Counted from the stretch's first letter, positions 7,911 through 16,918 are shown. The stretch is DNA of 64,000 nucleotides from an uncultured Porphyromonadaceae bacterium (GCA_900545955.1 URAU01000012.1:21661-85660), one strand, 5' to 3'. The notes: generated by a model not told the origin, from the letters alone. Translations and numbers: made by a program.

Positions 7911-9899
7911 TTATTTGCCGTCTTTAGAAAGGTTATAGACTCCGAGTTCGGTTATTGAGGTGAAATTGGAAACGTTTTTGGTATACTTATGCCAATGAGC
8001 CTGGTTCTTGGTGTCGACCAGCACACGGATGCCTCGGGTAGTAACCGGAGCGAACTCAAGAATGAACTGGGCGAAATGAGGCTGGAAGAACACGATGTCG
8101 GTTTCCGGAAGAGCGGGATTCGAAGTGTATAGACCCACGTCGCGCCAGCGCCCTTTTTCGTCGAGATACTGAATGCTGAGGTCGGTGAACCATCCGCCGA
8201 ACTCTTCGAGGCAGCCTGTATTCAGTTCAATCATGTCGACGGTGCGTGGCTCGGCCCATCCGTAGCCGAAGTAGTCGATTTTCGGGCGATTGGACTTCTC
8301 GGCCAGAGTATAGAATACCGAGCCGGCCCCTTTCTTCACGCCGTCGCGAATCACGTCGACGCTCTTGGCATACATCGGCTTGCCGAAGGTAATCCAGCAG
8401 GAGTCGAGAACAGCCTCGTTGAGCGTGCGGACGTTGGCATAGATGGTGTCGGCCTGCATGGCCAGGTTCTCGGGTTTCACGAGAATCTGGAAATTCTTCG
8501 TCAGCTCGTTGCCGTTGCCCGTAAGCGCCAGAGTGATGTCGTATTTGCCGGCAGTCTGAGGAGTACCTTCCAGACGACCGTTGTTGAAGGTCAGTCCGGC
8601 GGGAAGTGCGCCTCCGGTCATGGTCCATTTATAGCCACGGTTGGCCGTGCAGGCGAAATCGTAGTCGGCAGGCATGCCAACGGTCAGGTCGGGCATCGGG
8701 CCGATGCAGAATTCCAGCGGCGGATTGAACGTGGCCTTCGGATTGATATACACCTCGTTGCCTTTCACCTTTCCGCCGTTGGCGGTAATCACGTCGATGG
8801 CCTGACGGTATGTCCGGTCGATGATGTCCTGAATCGAGGCGTCGGGCATGTCGTAGCGCGTGATGTTGATATATCGGTCGTTGAAGGGTTTTGTCCACCC
8901 CTTCACTGGCATCGTCAGGTCGGCCGGAAGTTTCGATGCGCCGAGAATTATACCCATCAGACCGGAGATGGTAGCGGCCTGGTTGTCACAGTCGAAGCCC
9001 ATGGCGCAGCTGAGGTCGAGCGTACGCTGAAAGTCGCCGTTGCCGTAGAGCATTGCCAGAATACCCATCAGGCCATTAAGATCGGCGTTCCAGATGGTCT
9101 TGGTCATCGGGTCTTCGTTCACATAGAATTCGTCGGCGATAATCTGGCGCGCCTTCACCCAGTCGTCGGGATACTGCTTGTGAAGTTCGAGACATTTGCG
9201 CACGCCCATGGCGTAGCGGTCGTCGGCGGGAAGATATTTCAGCCCTTTCTCGATCAGTTTGGTCAGATTGTTCTCGAAAAATGCCTCGGCATACATGGCG
9301 CCGTAGAGTGCCGTGGGAGCCACGGCCCAGGAATCGCTTGTGATACGGGCCGCCCAGTCGCTTTTGCCTACGGCGTAGGCAGGCATTCCCGGGGCAGTAT
9401 AGGCCCAGATTTCGTTGATAAGCTGGGGATCAATCTGATACCAATGGGGGTTCAACTCTTCCGAGCCGGTGAAGGGAGGCGTATAGCCGAGGTGCATAAG
9501 CCCCAGGGCGGCGCGGTTGGCAAGCCACACACGGTCGCGGATATGATACATCCACCCCTCGCGCATCTGAGCGTAGGTAGGTTCGATGCCGTATTTCTCC
9601 ATCAACGTCAGGTAGATGTACTCCACGTCGGTATCGTCGTCGGAAAAAGCTCCGTCGTATTTCTCGAGTTTGTCAATATTCTTGGTGTACCCGAAGGGGA
9701 AACGCGACTCGGCCGCCGGCTCGTCGACGAATTTGTTTTCAAACGGAAGGCCGTAGATATTGCCTACCATCTGACCGATCCAGGCTCCGGCGATTTTGTC
9801 GCGGAGCACGTCGGCCTTTATTTTTTCGGCGCCCACTGCGTCTGCGCTACAGCCCACGGCCAGCGAGGCAGCTACCAGACAATTGATTATGGTTTTCAT
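7911..9899 (-). CDS. ADP-ribosylglycohydrolase with Ig-like and discoidin-like domains
   Basis: 662 residues, the most divergent and longest of the three paralogues. Lipobox LAVGC gives Cys17. The catalytic domain (about 28-385) has AGAWIGQMVGN, the acidic motif SDDDTDVEY (86-94) and CAMGFDCDNQAATISG (298-313), where GQDxDCN of the neighbours is replaced by GFDCDN. Residues about 400-478 match a putative Ig (He_PIG) domain (GALPAGLTFNNGRLEGTP). Residues about 490-655 resemble an F5/8 type C (discoidin) domain ending ITELGVYN. Architecture suggests a surface or periplasmic hydrolase with its own glycan-binding module. It probably acts on a different substrate from the twin paralogues. Confidence 0.85.
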   Translation of the reverse strand: MKTIINCLVAASLAVGCSADAVGAEKIKADVLRDKIAGAWIGQMVGNIYGLPFENKFVDEPAAESRFPFGYTKNIDKLEKYDGAFSDDDTDVEYIYLTLMEKYGIEPTYAQMREGWMYHIRDRVWLANRAALGLMHLGYTPPFTGSEELNPHWYQIDPQLINEIWAYTAPGMPAYAVGKSDWAARITSDSWAVAPTALYGAMYAEAFFENNLTKLIEKGLKYLPADDRYAMGVRKCLELHKQYPDDWVKARQIIADEFYVNEDPMTKTIWNADLNGLMGILAMLYGNGDFQRTLDLSCAMGFDCDNQAATISGLMGIILGASKLPADLTMPVKGWTKPFNDRYINITRYDMPDASIQDIIDRTYRQAIDVITANGGKVKGNEVYINPKATFNPPLEFCIGPMPDLTVGMPADYDFACTANRGYKWTMTGGALPAGLTFNNGRLEGTPQTAGKYDITLALTGNGNELTKNFQILVKPENLAMQADTIYANVRTLNEAVLDSCWITFGKPMYAKSVDVIRDGVKKGAGSVFYTLAEKSNRPKIDYFGYGWAEPRTVDMIELNTGCLEEFGGWFTDLSIQYLDEKGRWRDVGLYTSNPALPETDIVFFQPHFAQFILEFAPVTTRGIRVLVDTKNQAHWHKYTKNVSNFTSITELGVYNLSKDGK

Positions 9900-10030
9900 G
9901 GAATTAATTGGGGGGAGAGGGTTTGTTTGCTGTCAGTTTCTGAATAAGGTGTTGAAAAAAAATGGAGAGAAGAGGAGAATGAGCGGTCATCATGAAACGT
10001 GTATTGCTTTCAATCCAACCCGCGAGGGAA

Positions 10031-11590
10031 TCAGTTGTAATCGGGATTCTGATGGAGTTTGGGGTTGGCGTTGAGAATTTCGGTAGGAATCGGGAAAAGT
10101 TCGCGGAAAGTGTCGCCTTCCTGGGCGGGATGAGCCCAGTACTGCTTGAGGTATTTGCCGAAACGGATCATATCCTCGTGGCGCCATCCTTCCCATGCAA
10201 GCTCGCGGCCACGCTCGGCATAAAGCTCGTCGAGAGTGAGCTGGCCCACCGTGTAGGGCTGCAGCCCCACGCGGGTGCGGATTTTCTGGAATTCGGGGAG
10301 GTTGACTGCGTCGGCAGTACGTCCCTGGCGCACAAGCGCCTCCACATACATCAGCACTACGTCGGCATAGCGGAAAATGGCGAAATCATTGTCCATGCAG
10401 GTCTCGCCCGAGGTGAGCATGCCGTCGGTCTGATACGGCCATTTGCAGATGCGAGCGCCGTCGAATTTCTGGCGACCGCCGTTCACGTTGTAGTAATGGC
10501 GCTCGTCGAACACCGGATTGTAGCTCATCTGCTGACCGTCGACCATGATGGGATTTCCTTTAACATCGACCTGCGGGCCGTAGAGCCACGTAAGGTCACG
10601 GCGCGCATCGGCGGCGTCATAGCTCTGGAAGAAGTCGGGCTGGCAAATGAAACCCGACCAGGGCGAAGCGGTGATGTTGAACGTGGGGCACGATTCCGGC
10701 TCGAGCGTGAGCGTATAGAGGTAAAACGAACGGCTGCCCGAGGGGATGGCCACGTGGTCGTAGACAATAACGAAGATATTTTCGCGCGAGGGCTCGTTGT
10801 TGACGGCGAAGTTGATGCCGTAGGTATCCTCAATCTGATAGTCGCCGATGTCCATCACATTCTTTGCGGCCTGCTCGGCCTCGCGATACATGGGTGTGCC
10901 GAACCACTTCTCGGCGTTGAGATACATCTTGGCGAGAATGCAGTAGGCTGTAGCCTGATTGGCGCGCCCGTAGTTGGTCGATGCCGGATGGCGGTCGAGT
11001 TTGGAAATCAACTCGGGCGAGAGCTCCTTGGTCAGGAAATCGAACACAAACCGGCGGTCTTTCTGCTCGGGATAGCCCGTATCGGTATAGTTGATGGTGA
11101 AGGGTATGTTGCCCCAGTTGGCCATGGCTTCGTAATAGAAGAAAGCGCGGAGGGTCTTCATTTCGGCCAGAATCTTGTCCTTACCCTCGAAATCCACTTC
11201 AGAGATTTCAGTCTCGTAGATGATTTCGTTGCAGGCGGCTATGCCGTTGAAAATCCAGTCCCACCCTTTTTTCAGCAGGCGGTTCGACGGGGGAATGATA
11301 TTGTTCTGCACTTCCTGGTAGCGGCCGCCGCTATACCAGCTGCCGGTATTGGTAGCCGGCACGGCACACTCGTCGGAAGCCTGAAGAAGCAGCGTCCAGA
11401 GGCTCTGCTCGGCGTTGTAGCCCTGCATCTTGGTGTAGGCGCGTCCGGCGTTGGCCACGAGCTCTTTTTCGTTCTTGAAAAAGTTGTCCATCGGAATCTG
11501 GCTGTATACCTCTTCGTCGAGGTCGGTGCAGGCGCTTGCTGCGGCGAGGCCGGCCATGCCCAGGGCGATGTATTTGATTATGCTTTTCAT
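10031..11590 (-). CDS. SusD/RagB family nutrient-binding lipoprotein
   Basis: 519 residues with lipobox AASAC (Cys21) followed by TDLDEE, typical of SusD N-termini. The C-terminal signature ERGRELAWEGWRHEDMIRFG and the closing PIPTEILNANPKLHQNPDYN are characteristic of RagB/SusD. The TPR-like helices that carry SusC contact lie in the first half. It caps the SusC porin at the cell surface and binds the ligand before import. It is encoded 33 bases downstream of the susC stop. A 131-bp gap without an obvious promoter separates it from the ADP-ribosylglycohydrolases. In rus-type loci the homologue is RusD. Confidence 0.93.
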   Translation of the reverse strand: MKSIIKYIALGMAGLAAASACTDLDEEVYSQIPMDNFFKNEKELVANAGRAYTKMQGYNAEQSLWTLLLQASDECAVPATNTGSWYSGGRYQEVQNNIIPPSNRLLKKGWDWIFNGIAACNEIIYETEISEVDFEGKDKILAEMKTLRAFFYYEAMANWGNIPFTINYTDTGYPEQKDRRFVFDFLTKELSPELISKLDRHPASTNYGRANQATAYCILAKMYLNAEKWFGTPMYREAEQAAKNVMDIGDYQIEDTYGINFAVNNEPSRENIFVIVYDHVAIPSGSRSFYLYTLTLEPESCPTFNITASPWSGFICQPDFFQSYDAADARRDLTWLYGPQVDVKGNPIMVDGQQMSYNPVFDERHYYNVNGGRQKFDGARICKWPYQTDGMLTSGETCMDNDFAIFRYADVVLMYVEALVRQGRTADAVNLPEFQKIRTRVGLQPYTVGQLTLDELYAERGRELAWEGWRHEDMIRFGKYLKQYWAHPAQEGDTFRELFPIPTEILNANPKLHQNPDYN

Positions 11591-11623
11591 TGCGTGATTT
11601 CTTTTATGGAGATTTACACTCTT

Positions 11624-12886
11624 TTAGAATTTTGCGGTGACGCCGAAAGTGAACTCGGTGGTGCGGGGATAGTATGTAAGGCCCTCAAGTCCGGGTTCGA
11701 GGCCGGTGATGCCGACTTCGGGATCGATGCCCTTGTATTTGGTGATAGTGAATACGTTCTGGGCCGTGAAGTTCAGGCGAAGAGTCTGAATGAACTTCGA
11801 TGGGAAAGTGAAGGTATAGCCCAGTGTAAGGTTGTCCATCTTCAGGAAGGAGCCATCCTCCACATATTTGGAAGAGTATTTCGTGCCGAGCTCCGTATGG
11901 CCCTGATCGTCGAGGAAGTCGGAGGAGATGTTGTTCAGGCCGAGACGGTCGAGGTTGGCGTAGCGCATTGCCATGTCGTTGAGGACCTTGCCGCCGAGCG
12001 ATGCGCGCAGCGAGAAGCTGAGGTCCCATTTGCGCCAGAGGAATGTGTTGCTCCAGCTCATTGTAACCTTCGGATAGGCACATCCGAGTTTTTCCCATTT
12101 TTCTTCGGGCACGGTGCCGTCGTCGTTCTGGCCAAGGAGCACGTCCTTGCCGTCGGTGTCGGTGCCGAGGAAAATCGGACCGTAGAATGTGCCGAGCGAT
12201 TCGCCCTCGATCAGGCGCTGGGTATAGCATTTGCCGGGAGCCGACCATCCTACCTTATAGGTACCGTTGGTGAATTCCTCGTTGGTGAATTTGTCGAGCT
12301 TGTTGGTGTTGTGTGCGATCAGATATGTGGTGCTCCAAGTGAAGTCCTTGGTCTTCACGGGGATTGCCGAAATCGTCAGTTCCACACCCTGGTTGGTCAC
12401 CTTGCCCACATTCGTAAACAGCGTATTGAAGATGTAGGGAGGAGTAGGAACGGTGTAGTTGTAGAGCAGGTTGTCGGTTGTGCGGTGGTAGTAGTCGAAT
12501 GTAACGTTCAAGCGGCTGTTGAAGAGCTGTGCGTCAAGGCCGATGTTGAATTCTTTCTTCTTTTCCCACTGCAGGTCAGGGTTGGGGTTGGATGCAGGCT
12601 GATAGGTGTTGATCCACTCGCCGTTGTACCAGAACTTGCCGGCAGTAGTCATCAGGATGAGCGACTTATAGTTGGAGAAGTCCTGGTTGCCGGTCACACC
12701 GTAGCCGCCGCGGATTTTCAGTTCGTTAAGCCATTCCACATCGCGCAGGAAGGCCTCGCGGCTGATGCGCCAGCCGAGCGATACGGCGGGGAACCATCCC
12801 CACTTGTTGTTTTTGCCGAAGCGCGAGGAACCGTCGCGGCGTAGCGATACGGATGCCAGGTAGCGCTGATCGTAGTTGTAGAGCAC
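11624..12886 (-). CDS. SusC/RagA TonB-dependent receptor, C-terminal fragment after frameshift
   Basis: This frame carries the second part of the SusC beta-barrel: 420 residues from a GTG, beginning VLYNYDQRYL (GTG read as start) and ending in a typical outer-membrane terminus FTFGVTAKF. The motif VSLRRDGSSRFG and the barrel strands continue directly from the upstream fragment. The frame stays open upstream of the GTG through TYIGFFGR, the conserved continuation of the barrel. Independent translation is unlikely because no plug, signal peptide or good start is present. Best read with the upstream fragment as one interrupted gene (11624-14564). A database comparison would show whether sister strains have one intact frame. 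Confidence 0.85.
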   Translation of the reverse strand: MLYNYDQRYLASVSLRRDGSSRFGKNNKWGWFPAVSLGWRISREAFLRDVEWLNELKIRGGYGVTGNQDFSNYKSLILMTTAGKFWYNGEWINTYQPASNPNPDLQWEKKKEFNIGLDAQLFNSRLNVTFDYYHRTTDNLLYNYTVPTPPYIFNTLFTNVGKVTNQGVELTISAIPVKTKDFTWSTTYLIAHNTNKLDKFTNEEFTNGTYKVGWSAPGKCYTQRLIEGESLGTFYGPIFLGTDTDGKDVLLGQNDDGTVPEEKWEKLGCAYPKVTMSWSNTFLWRKWDLSFSLRASLGGKVLNDMAMRYANLDRLGLNNISSDFLDDQGHTELGTKYSSKYVEDGSFLKMDNLTLGYTFTFPSKFIQTLRLNFTAQNVFTITKYKGIDPEVGITGLEPGLEGLTYYPRTTEFTFGVTAKF

Positions 12887-12911
12887 GCGGCCGAAGAAGC
12901 CGATGTAGGTG

Positions 12912-14564
12912 TTAGGTGTGAGACTCCTTGTAGGAACTCAGGTCGGCCTTGCCGTTGAGCAGTCCGGTGCCGGAGCCGATGTCGTTCGTCTCGGTGTCGT
13001 CGAAGTCGAAGCCCACGTTGCTCATGCCGGCCGAATTCTCGGTACCTTTCTGATAGGTGTAGCCCAGAAGAGCCTGAAGCGAGTGGGGCCCGAACGAACG
13101 GATATAGTTGAGAGTTGTCTCGAACTGAGTGTCGTTGTTCTTGTAGTTGCTGATTTCAGCCGAGCCGTCGGTGCCGATTATGCTGGGATAATAATGCGTG
13201 CTGTAGGTCTTCGACTCGTTGGACTCACGCGAGAGAGCCAGGAAAGCATCCCATTTCAACCCTTTGACGGGCTTGATGTTGAGGGTAACGCGGGCATTAC
13301 CGCCGAAGTTGTCGTTAACTGTAGTGCTGGTGCGCTCGTTGATCATGGCCACGGGATTGTAGTATTCCATAGCCTCGATGCGGTAGTAGCCTCCCGATGT
13401 GGAGTTGGAAGGGTCGTAGACCGGCTCCGTGGGATTATGAATGAATGCCTGCTGGAATGCGGAGGTGTTCGATGGATTGTATTTGCGGTGGGTGATGAAG
13501 AGGTTCACGTCGACGTCGACCCATCCCTCGAGCAGGCTCTGGCGGATGTTGGTGCGTCCGGCAATCTTTTCGAAGTCGTTGCCGCGCTGAACGCCCTCGG
13601 CCTTCTCGTAGTTGAGCGAAGTGAAGTGCGAGAATTTCTCGGTACCGCCGCTAAGCGAGAGTGTGTGCTTGTGGCTGATGGGGGTACGGGTGATTTCGTC
13701 GAACCAGTCGGTATCGGCGCCATATTTGGAGCCTGAGAGTTCGGGGCGGTAGGTGTCGATCACATAATTGAATTCGCTTGCCGTCAGCGGAACTGCGCGG
13801 CGCGTAACCTTACCTACGGTGAACTGGCCCTCGTAGGTCACCTCGGCGCGGCCTTCGCGGGCACGGCGGGTGGTTACGATGATTACGCCGTTGGTGCCGC
13901 GCGTACCATAGATGGCGGCTGCCGAGCCGTCCTTCAGCACGTCGATGCTCTCGATATCCTGCGGGTTGATGTTGCGGATGTCGGCTCCGGCCACGCCGTC
14001 GATAATCACGAGCGGGCCCTGGCCGGCGGCAAGAGTGTTGGTGCCGCGCAGAAGTATCTCATACTTGGCAGTTGGGTCTGCGCCCGAAGGATTCACAATC
14101 TGAAGGCCGGCCACCTTGCCCTGGAGCATGCCCATGGCGTTGGGGAATGTTCCCGGATTCAGTTCCTCCTTCTTCATGCTGGCCACAGAGCCTGTAAGTT
14201 CTTTCTTGGTGGAAGTGCCGTAGCCGATTACGACCACTTCGTCGAGCACTTCGGAGCTCTCCTCAAGCGTTATGCGGATGGGAGCGGTGCCTTCCACCTT
14301 CACTTCAGCCGTCTTATATCCTACGGCCGATACCTTCAGTACGTCGGAGGGCTTTGCGGCGATGGAGAAATCACCGTCGATGCCGGTTGCCACGCCCGAG
14401 GTGGTGCCTTTCACCATCACGCTCGCGCCGATCACGGGCTCGTTCTGCCCGTCCACAACCGTACCGCTAACCATATTCTGGGCGATGGCTGCGGGGGCTA
14501 TGAGTATGGCGAGTGCGAAAATGCAGCAGGCCATTGCAAATCTGATTGCAGTTGGTTTCATCAA
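12912..14564 (-). CDS. SusC/RagA TonB-dependent receptor, N-terminal fragment
   Basis: 550 residues: signal peptide ending AIAQ (about 28), carboxypeptidase-D-like regulatory domain (about 33-105, GTVVDGQNEPVIGASV), the SusC TonB-box-like segment DEVVVIGYGT (about 108-117), plug domain (about 118-235, with SIDVLKDGSAAAIYGTRG) and the first barrel strands. The frame stops at 12912-12914, just after SYKESHT. The cause is visible: tandem 7-mers AGGTGTT and AGGTGTG (12907-12920) where one copy would keep the frame. Without the barrel end the product should not function as a transporter. The gene follows ribokinase by 40 bases and would import ribose-containing ligands with SusD. Confidence 0.88.
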   Translation of the reverse strand: MMKPTAIRFAMACCIFALAILIAPAAIAQNMVSGTVVDGQNEPVIGASVMVKGTTSGVATGIDGDFSIAAKPSDVLKVSAVGYKTAEVKVEGTAPIRITLEESSEVLDEVVVIGYGTSTKKELTGSVASMKKEELNPGTFPNAMGMLQGKVAGLQIVNPSGADPTAKYEILLRGTNTLAAGQGPLVIIDGVAGADIRNINPQDIESIDVLKDGSAAAIYGTRGTNGVIIVTTRRAREGRAEVTYEGQFTVGKVTRRAVPLTASEFNYVIDTYRPELSGSKYGADTDWFDEITRTPISHKHTLSLSGGTEKFSHFTSLNYEKAEGVQRGNDFEKIAGRTNIRQSLLEGWVDVDVNLFITHRKYNPSNTSAFQQAFIHNPTEPVYDPSNSTSGGYYRIEAMEYYNPVAMINERTSTTVNDNFGGNARVTLNIKPVKGLKWDAFLALSRESNESKTYSTHYYPSIIGTDGSAEISNYKNNDTQFETTLNYIRSFGPHSLQALLGYTYQKGTENSAGMSNVGFDFDDTETNDIGSGTGLLNGKADLSSYKESHT

Positions 14565-14604
14565 TTATTGGTATTAGAATGTTGGTTTTGGGAAAAGGAT
14601 TCTA

Positions 14605-15525
14605 TTAAAAGTCCACCTCGTCGCGGGTGGGGATGGATTGCTGGGCTCCCATGCGGGTCACCGTGATGGATGCCGCCTTGTTGGCGAACTCGATTGCACG
14701 GCGCATGGGCATATCCTCTGAAAGAGCCACGCAGAGAGCGCCGCAGAAAGTGTCGCCGGCGGCGGTAGTGTCCACAGGCGCTACCTTGAACGAGGGGATA
14801 AGCTCGCAGTCGCCGTTCTCGCATATCAGTGCGCCTTTGCTTCCGAGGGTGAATATCACCGTGGGCACGCCCATGGCATGGATGGTGTTGATTGCACGCA
14901 GCTCCGATTCGCTGTCGGTGATTTCGACGCCTGAAATCAGCTCTGCCTCGGTCTTGTTGGGAATGATGATGTCCACATCGGCCAGAAGCGATGCAGGCAG
15001 CGGCTCGCGCGGCGCAGGGGCCGGATTGAGTATTACCTTCACCCCGTGCTTTCTGGCTATGCGGGCGGCATGCGCCACAGTCTCTACAGGCGTTTCGAGC
15101 TGCATGATGATGAGCGAGGCCGACGCTATGGCTTCCTCGGCGGCGTCGATATCGGCGGGGAGAAGGTCGGCATTGGCCCCCGAGGCTACGGCGATGGAGT
15201 TTTCACCGGAGGCGTCGACGTTGATAAGGGCTACGCCGGAGGGACAGTTGGCCGACACACCTACATATGTGGTGTCGATTCCGACCTTGCGCAGGAGCTC
15301 AACGGTCTGGCGCCCGAAAATATCGTCGCCCACTTTCGCCACGAAGGTCGTGTCGCCTCCGAGTTTTGCGGCGGCAACCGCCTGATTGGCACCCTTTCCT
15401 CCCTGATTCATCATGAAATTGCCGCCAAGCACGGTTTCGCCCGGCCGCGGCATACGATTTGTGCGGATCACCATGTCGGTATTGCTGCTGCCGACCACGA
15501 CGATTCTCTTCGGTTTGGAGTTCAT
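14605..15525 (-). CDS. rbsK: Ribokinase (PfkB family)
   Basis: 306 residues, the usual ribokinase length. It has the N-terminal PfkB signature around GGNFMMNQGGKGANQA (34-49) and the C-terminal signature DTTAAGDTFCG (252-262) with Asp258 as catalytic base. NPAP (167-170), PNKTEAE (189-195) and TLGSKG (226-231) are ribokinase-specific. It phosphorylates D-ribose to ribose 5-phosphate with ATP in the cytoplasm. It is the first gene of the long minus-strand operon. Its promoter at 15631-15662 overlaps a LacI-type operator, so the whole locus is probably induced by the imported sugar. A related pentose or nucleoside cannot be excluded as substrate. Confidence 0.92.
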   Translation of the reverse strand: MNSKPKRIVVVGSSNTDMVIRTNRMPRPGETVLGGNFMMNQGGKGANQAVAAAKLGGDTTFVAKVGDDIFGRQTVELLRKVGIDTTYVGVSANCPSGVALINVDASGENSIAVASGANADLLPADIDAAEEAIASASLIIMQLETPVETVAHAARIARKHGVKVILNPAPAPREPLPASLLADVDIIIPNKTEAELISGVEITDSESELRAINTIHAMGVPTVIFTLGSKGALICENGDCELIPSFKVAPVDTTAAGDTFCGALCVALSEDMPMRRAIEFANKAASITVTRMGAQQSIPTRDEVDF

Positions 15526-15614
15526 GGTAATTTAAGGTATATATTGGTTGATGTTTTGATGTTCCAGTTCTGCGATGCCCTCTGTGGGGCGTGTGGGCGA
15601 CATCTGAGCGCGAA

Positions 15615-15632
15615 TGCTCAAACGTTTGCGCA
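15615..15632. promoter_or_regulatory. LacI-family operator in the divergent promoter region
   Basis: TGCTCAAACGTTTGCGCA is an 18-bp palindrome with a single mismatched pair (T15618/C15629) and a central CG, the form used by LacI/PurR-type repressors. The inner CAAACGTTTG is perfect. It overlaps the end of the minus-strand -7 box (15631-15638) and the expected start site, so binding of the divergently encoded LacI-type protein would block the operon. Confidence 0.75.
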
Positions 15633-15662
15633 AATATATGTAGAGTATTTGGCATCTCAAAA
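15631..15662 (-). promoter_or_regulatory. Promoter of the ribokinase-SusC/D operon
   Basis: On the minus strand TTTTG (15658-15662) and TATATTTG (15631-15638) are separated by 19 bases, matching the Bacteroidota -33/-7 consensus TTTG-N19-21-TAnnTTTG. The expected start lies near 15624, inside the operator, leaving a leader of about 100 nt before the ribokinase ATG at 15525. Confidence 0.75.
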
Positions 15663-15671
15663 TATTTTTCA

Positions 15672-15703
15672 ATATTTTTTTACGAAAAATTTATTTATCT
15701 TTG
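15672..15703 (+). promoter_or_regulatory. Promoter of the LacI-type regulator
   Basis: The -7 box TATCTTTG lies at 15696-15703, preceded by a T-run around 15675-15681 that can serve as -33 element. Start would be near 15710, about 110 bases before the regulator ATG. The operator at 15615-15632 lies some 65 bases upstream, so strong autorepression is not obvious. Confidence 0.65.
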
Positions 15704-15821
15704 CAAAAAGCTTAGGCTATACGGGGATTTATTGTCGCACAACTGCGCAAAATACGACAAAATTTGCCGATCCCGCTACAAATTTCGAAGCTATTTAACC
15801 AAATTCCAGCCGTTTCCAGCA

Positions 15822-16871
15822 ATGAAAAAGAGCACATTGGCCGATGTAGCACGCCTCACCGGACTCTCCATCACTACCATATCGCGAGTTCTCAACGGCA
15901 AATCCGATGAATATCGCATCTCAAAGGCTTCGCAAGCCGTTGTATATAATGCGATTAAGGAGCTGAATTACCACCCCAATCATGTTGCGCAAAGTTTGCG
16001 CAGCTCTTCCACCCATACTATCGCGCTGCTGATTCCGCGTATCGAAAACCCGTTTTTCGCCAACATCGCGAGCATCATAATCCAGGAGGCCAACAAATTC
16101 ACTTATCCCGTGATGGTAATCGACACATGCGAGAATCCGCTCGACGAAGACCGCGCGCTCGATACGCTGATGGCCCGCAACGTCGACGGCATCATCATGG
16201 CCCCATGCTCCGACACACCCCAGCGCATTCTCCAGGTTGCCGAGCAGATTCCGGTGGTGCTGATCGACCGCTACTACGAGGAGCAGGGCGACTCCCAGCT
16301 CCCCTATGTGGCAACCGACAACTATGCGGGAGCCTTCGAGGCCACCAACCTGCTTATCGCCAACGGCCACCGCAATATCCTCTGCATCCAGGGCTCACCC
16401 TTCTCGATCACATCGCGCAAACGCGTGGAGGGCTACTGCGACGCCATGACAAAAGCCGGTCTGCAGGAGAATATCAACGTGCGCGGCAACGACTTCTCCA
16501 CCCAGAACGGCTATATCGAGACCAAGCTCGCCCTGATGAGCGGCAACCCCATCTCGGCTATCTTCGCGCTTTCCTCCACCATTCTGCTCGGCTCAATCAA
16601 GGCCGTGCAGGAGCAGAACCTTTCGGTGCCGCAGGATATGTCGATCGTCTCGTTCGACAACAACGTGTTTCTCGACTACCTCAACCCGCCCGTCACCCGC
16701 GTGTGTCAGCCAATCGACTATCTCGGCATCGTGGCCGTAAAGATGCTTATGGATTCGATTCTCGGCAAGGAAATCGCCCAGCCGGCCATCCTCCTGCAAC
16801 CTACCATCACCTTCGGCAATTCCGTGACCGTACCGCCGAATCCACCGGTGCAGCTTATCTCCCCAGCTTGA
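15822..16871 (+). CDS. LacI-family transcriptional regulator
   Basis: 349 residues from the ATG at 15822, chosen because the DNA-binding domain starts right there: residues 4-50 form the LacI helix-turn-helix and hinge (TLADVARLTGLSITTISRVLNG, then NYHPNHVAQSLR). The rest is a periplasmic-binding-protein-like sensor (about 62-335), with LIPRIENPFFANIA and DGIIMAP typical of the family. The frame extends upstream to 15591 but that region holds the promoter and a GTG only. Divergent position and the palindromic operator argue for control of the ribokinase-SusC/D operon, with ribose or a derivative as effector. Unlike SusR or hybrid two-component systems, it would sense the sugar in the cytoplasm. 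Confidence 0.92.
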   Translation: MKKSTLADVARLTGLSITTISRVLNGKSDEYRISKASQAVVYNAIKELNYHPNHVAQSLRSSSTHTIALLIPRIENPFFANIASIIIQEANKFTYPVMVIDTCENPLDEDRALDTLMARNVDGIIMAPCSDTPQRILQVAEQIPVVLIDRYYEEQGDSQLPYVATDNYAGAFEATNLLIANGHRNILCIQGSPFSITSRKRVEGYCDAMTKAGLQENINVRGNDFSTQNGYIETKLALMSGNPISAIFALSSTILLGSIKAVQEQNLSVPQDMSIVSFDNNVFLDYLNPPVTRVCQPIDYLGIVAVKMLMDSILGKEIAQPAILLQPTITFGNSVTVPPNPPVQLISPA

Positions 16872-16918
16872 ACCTCACCCTCCGGCAAAGCGTTTTTCAT
16901 GAAAACTCTTTGTCGATT

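Noticed and set aside
9992..12844. A 950-codon open frame on the plus strand
   Set aside because: It lies antisense to susD and the susC barrel. Its composition follows from the codon bias of those genes, and no domain or signal is recognisable.
16127..16918. Upstream extension of the phosphoglycerate mutase frame
   Set aside because: It overlaps the LacI-type gene in another frame and encodes Arg/Pro-rich shadow sequence. The mutase starts at the ATG at 16919.
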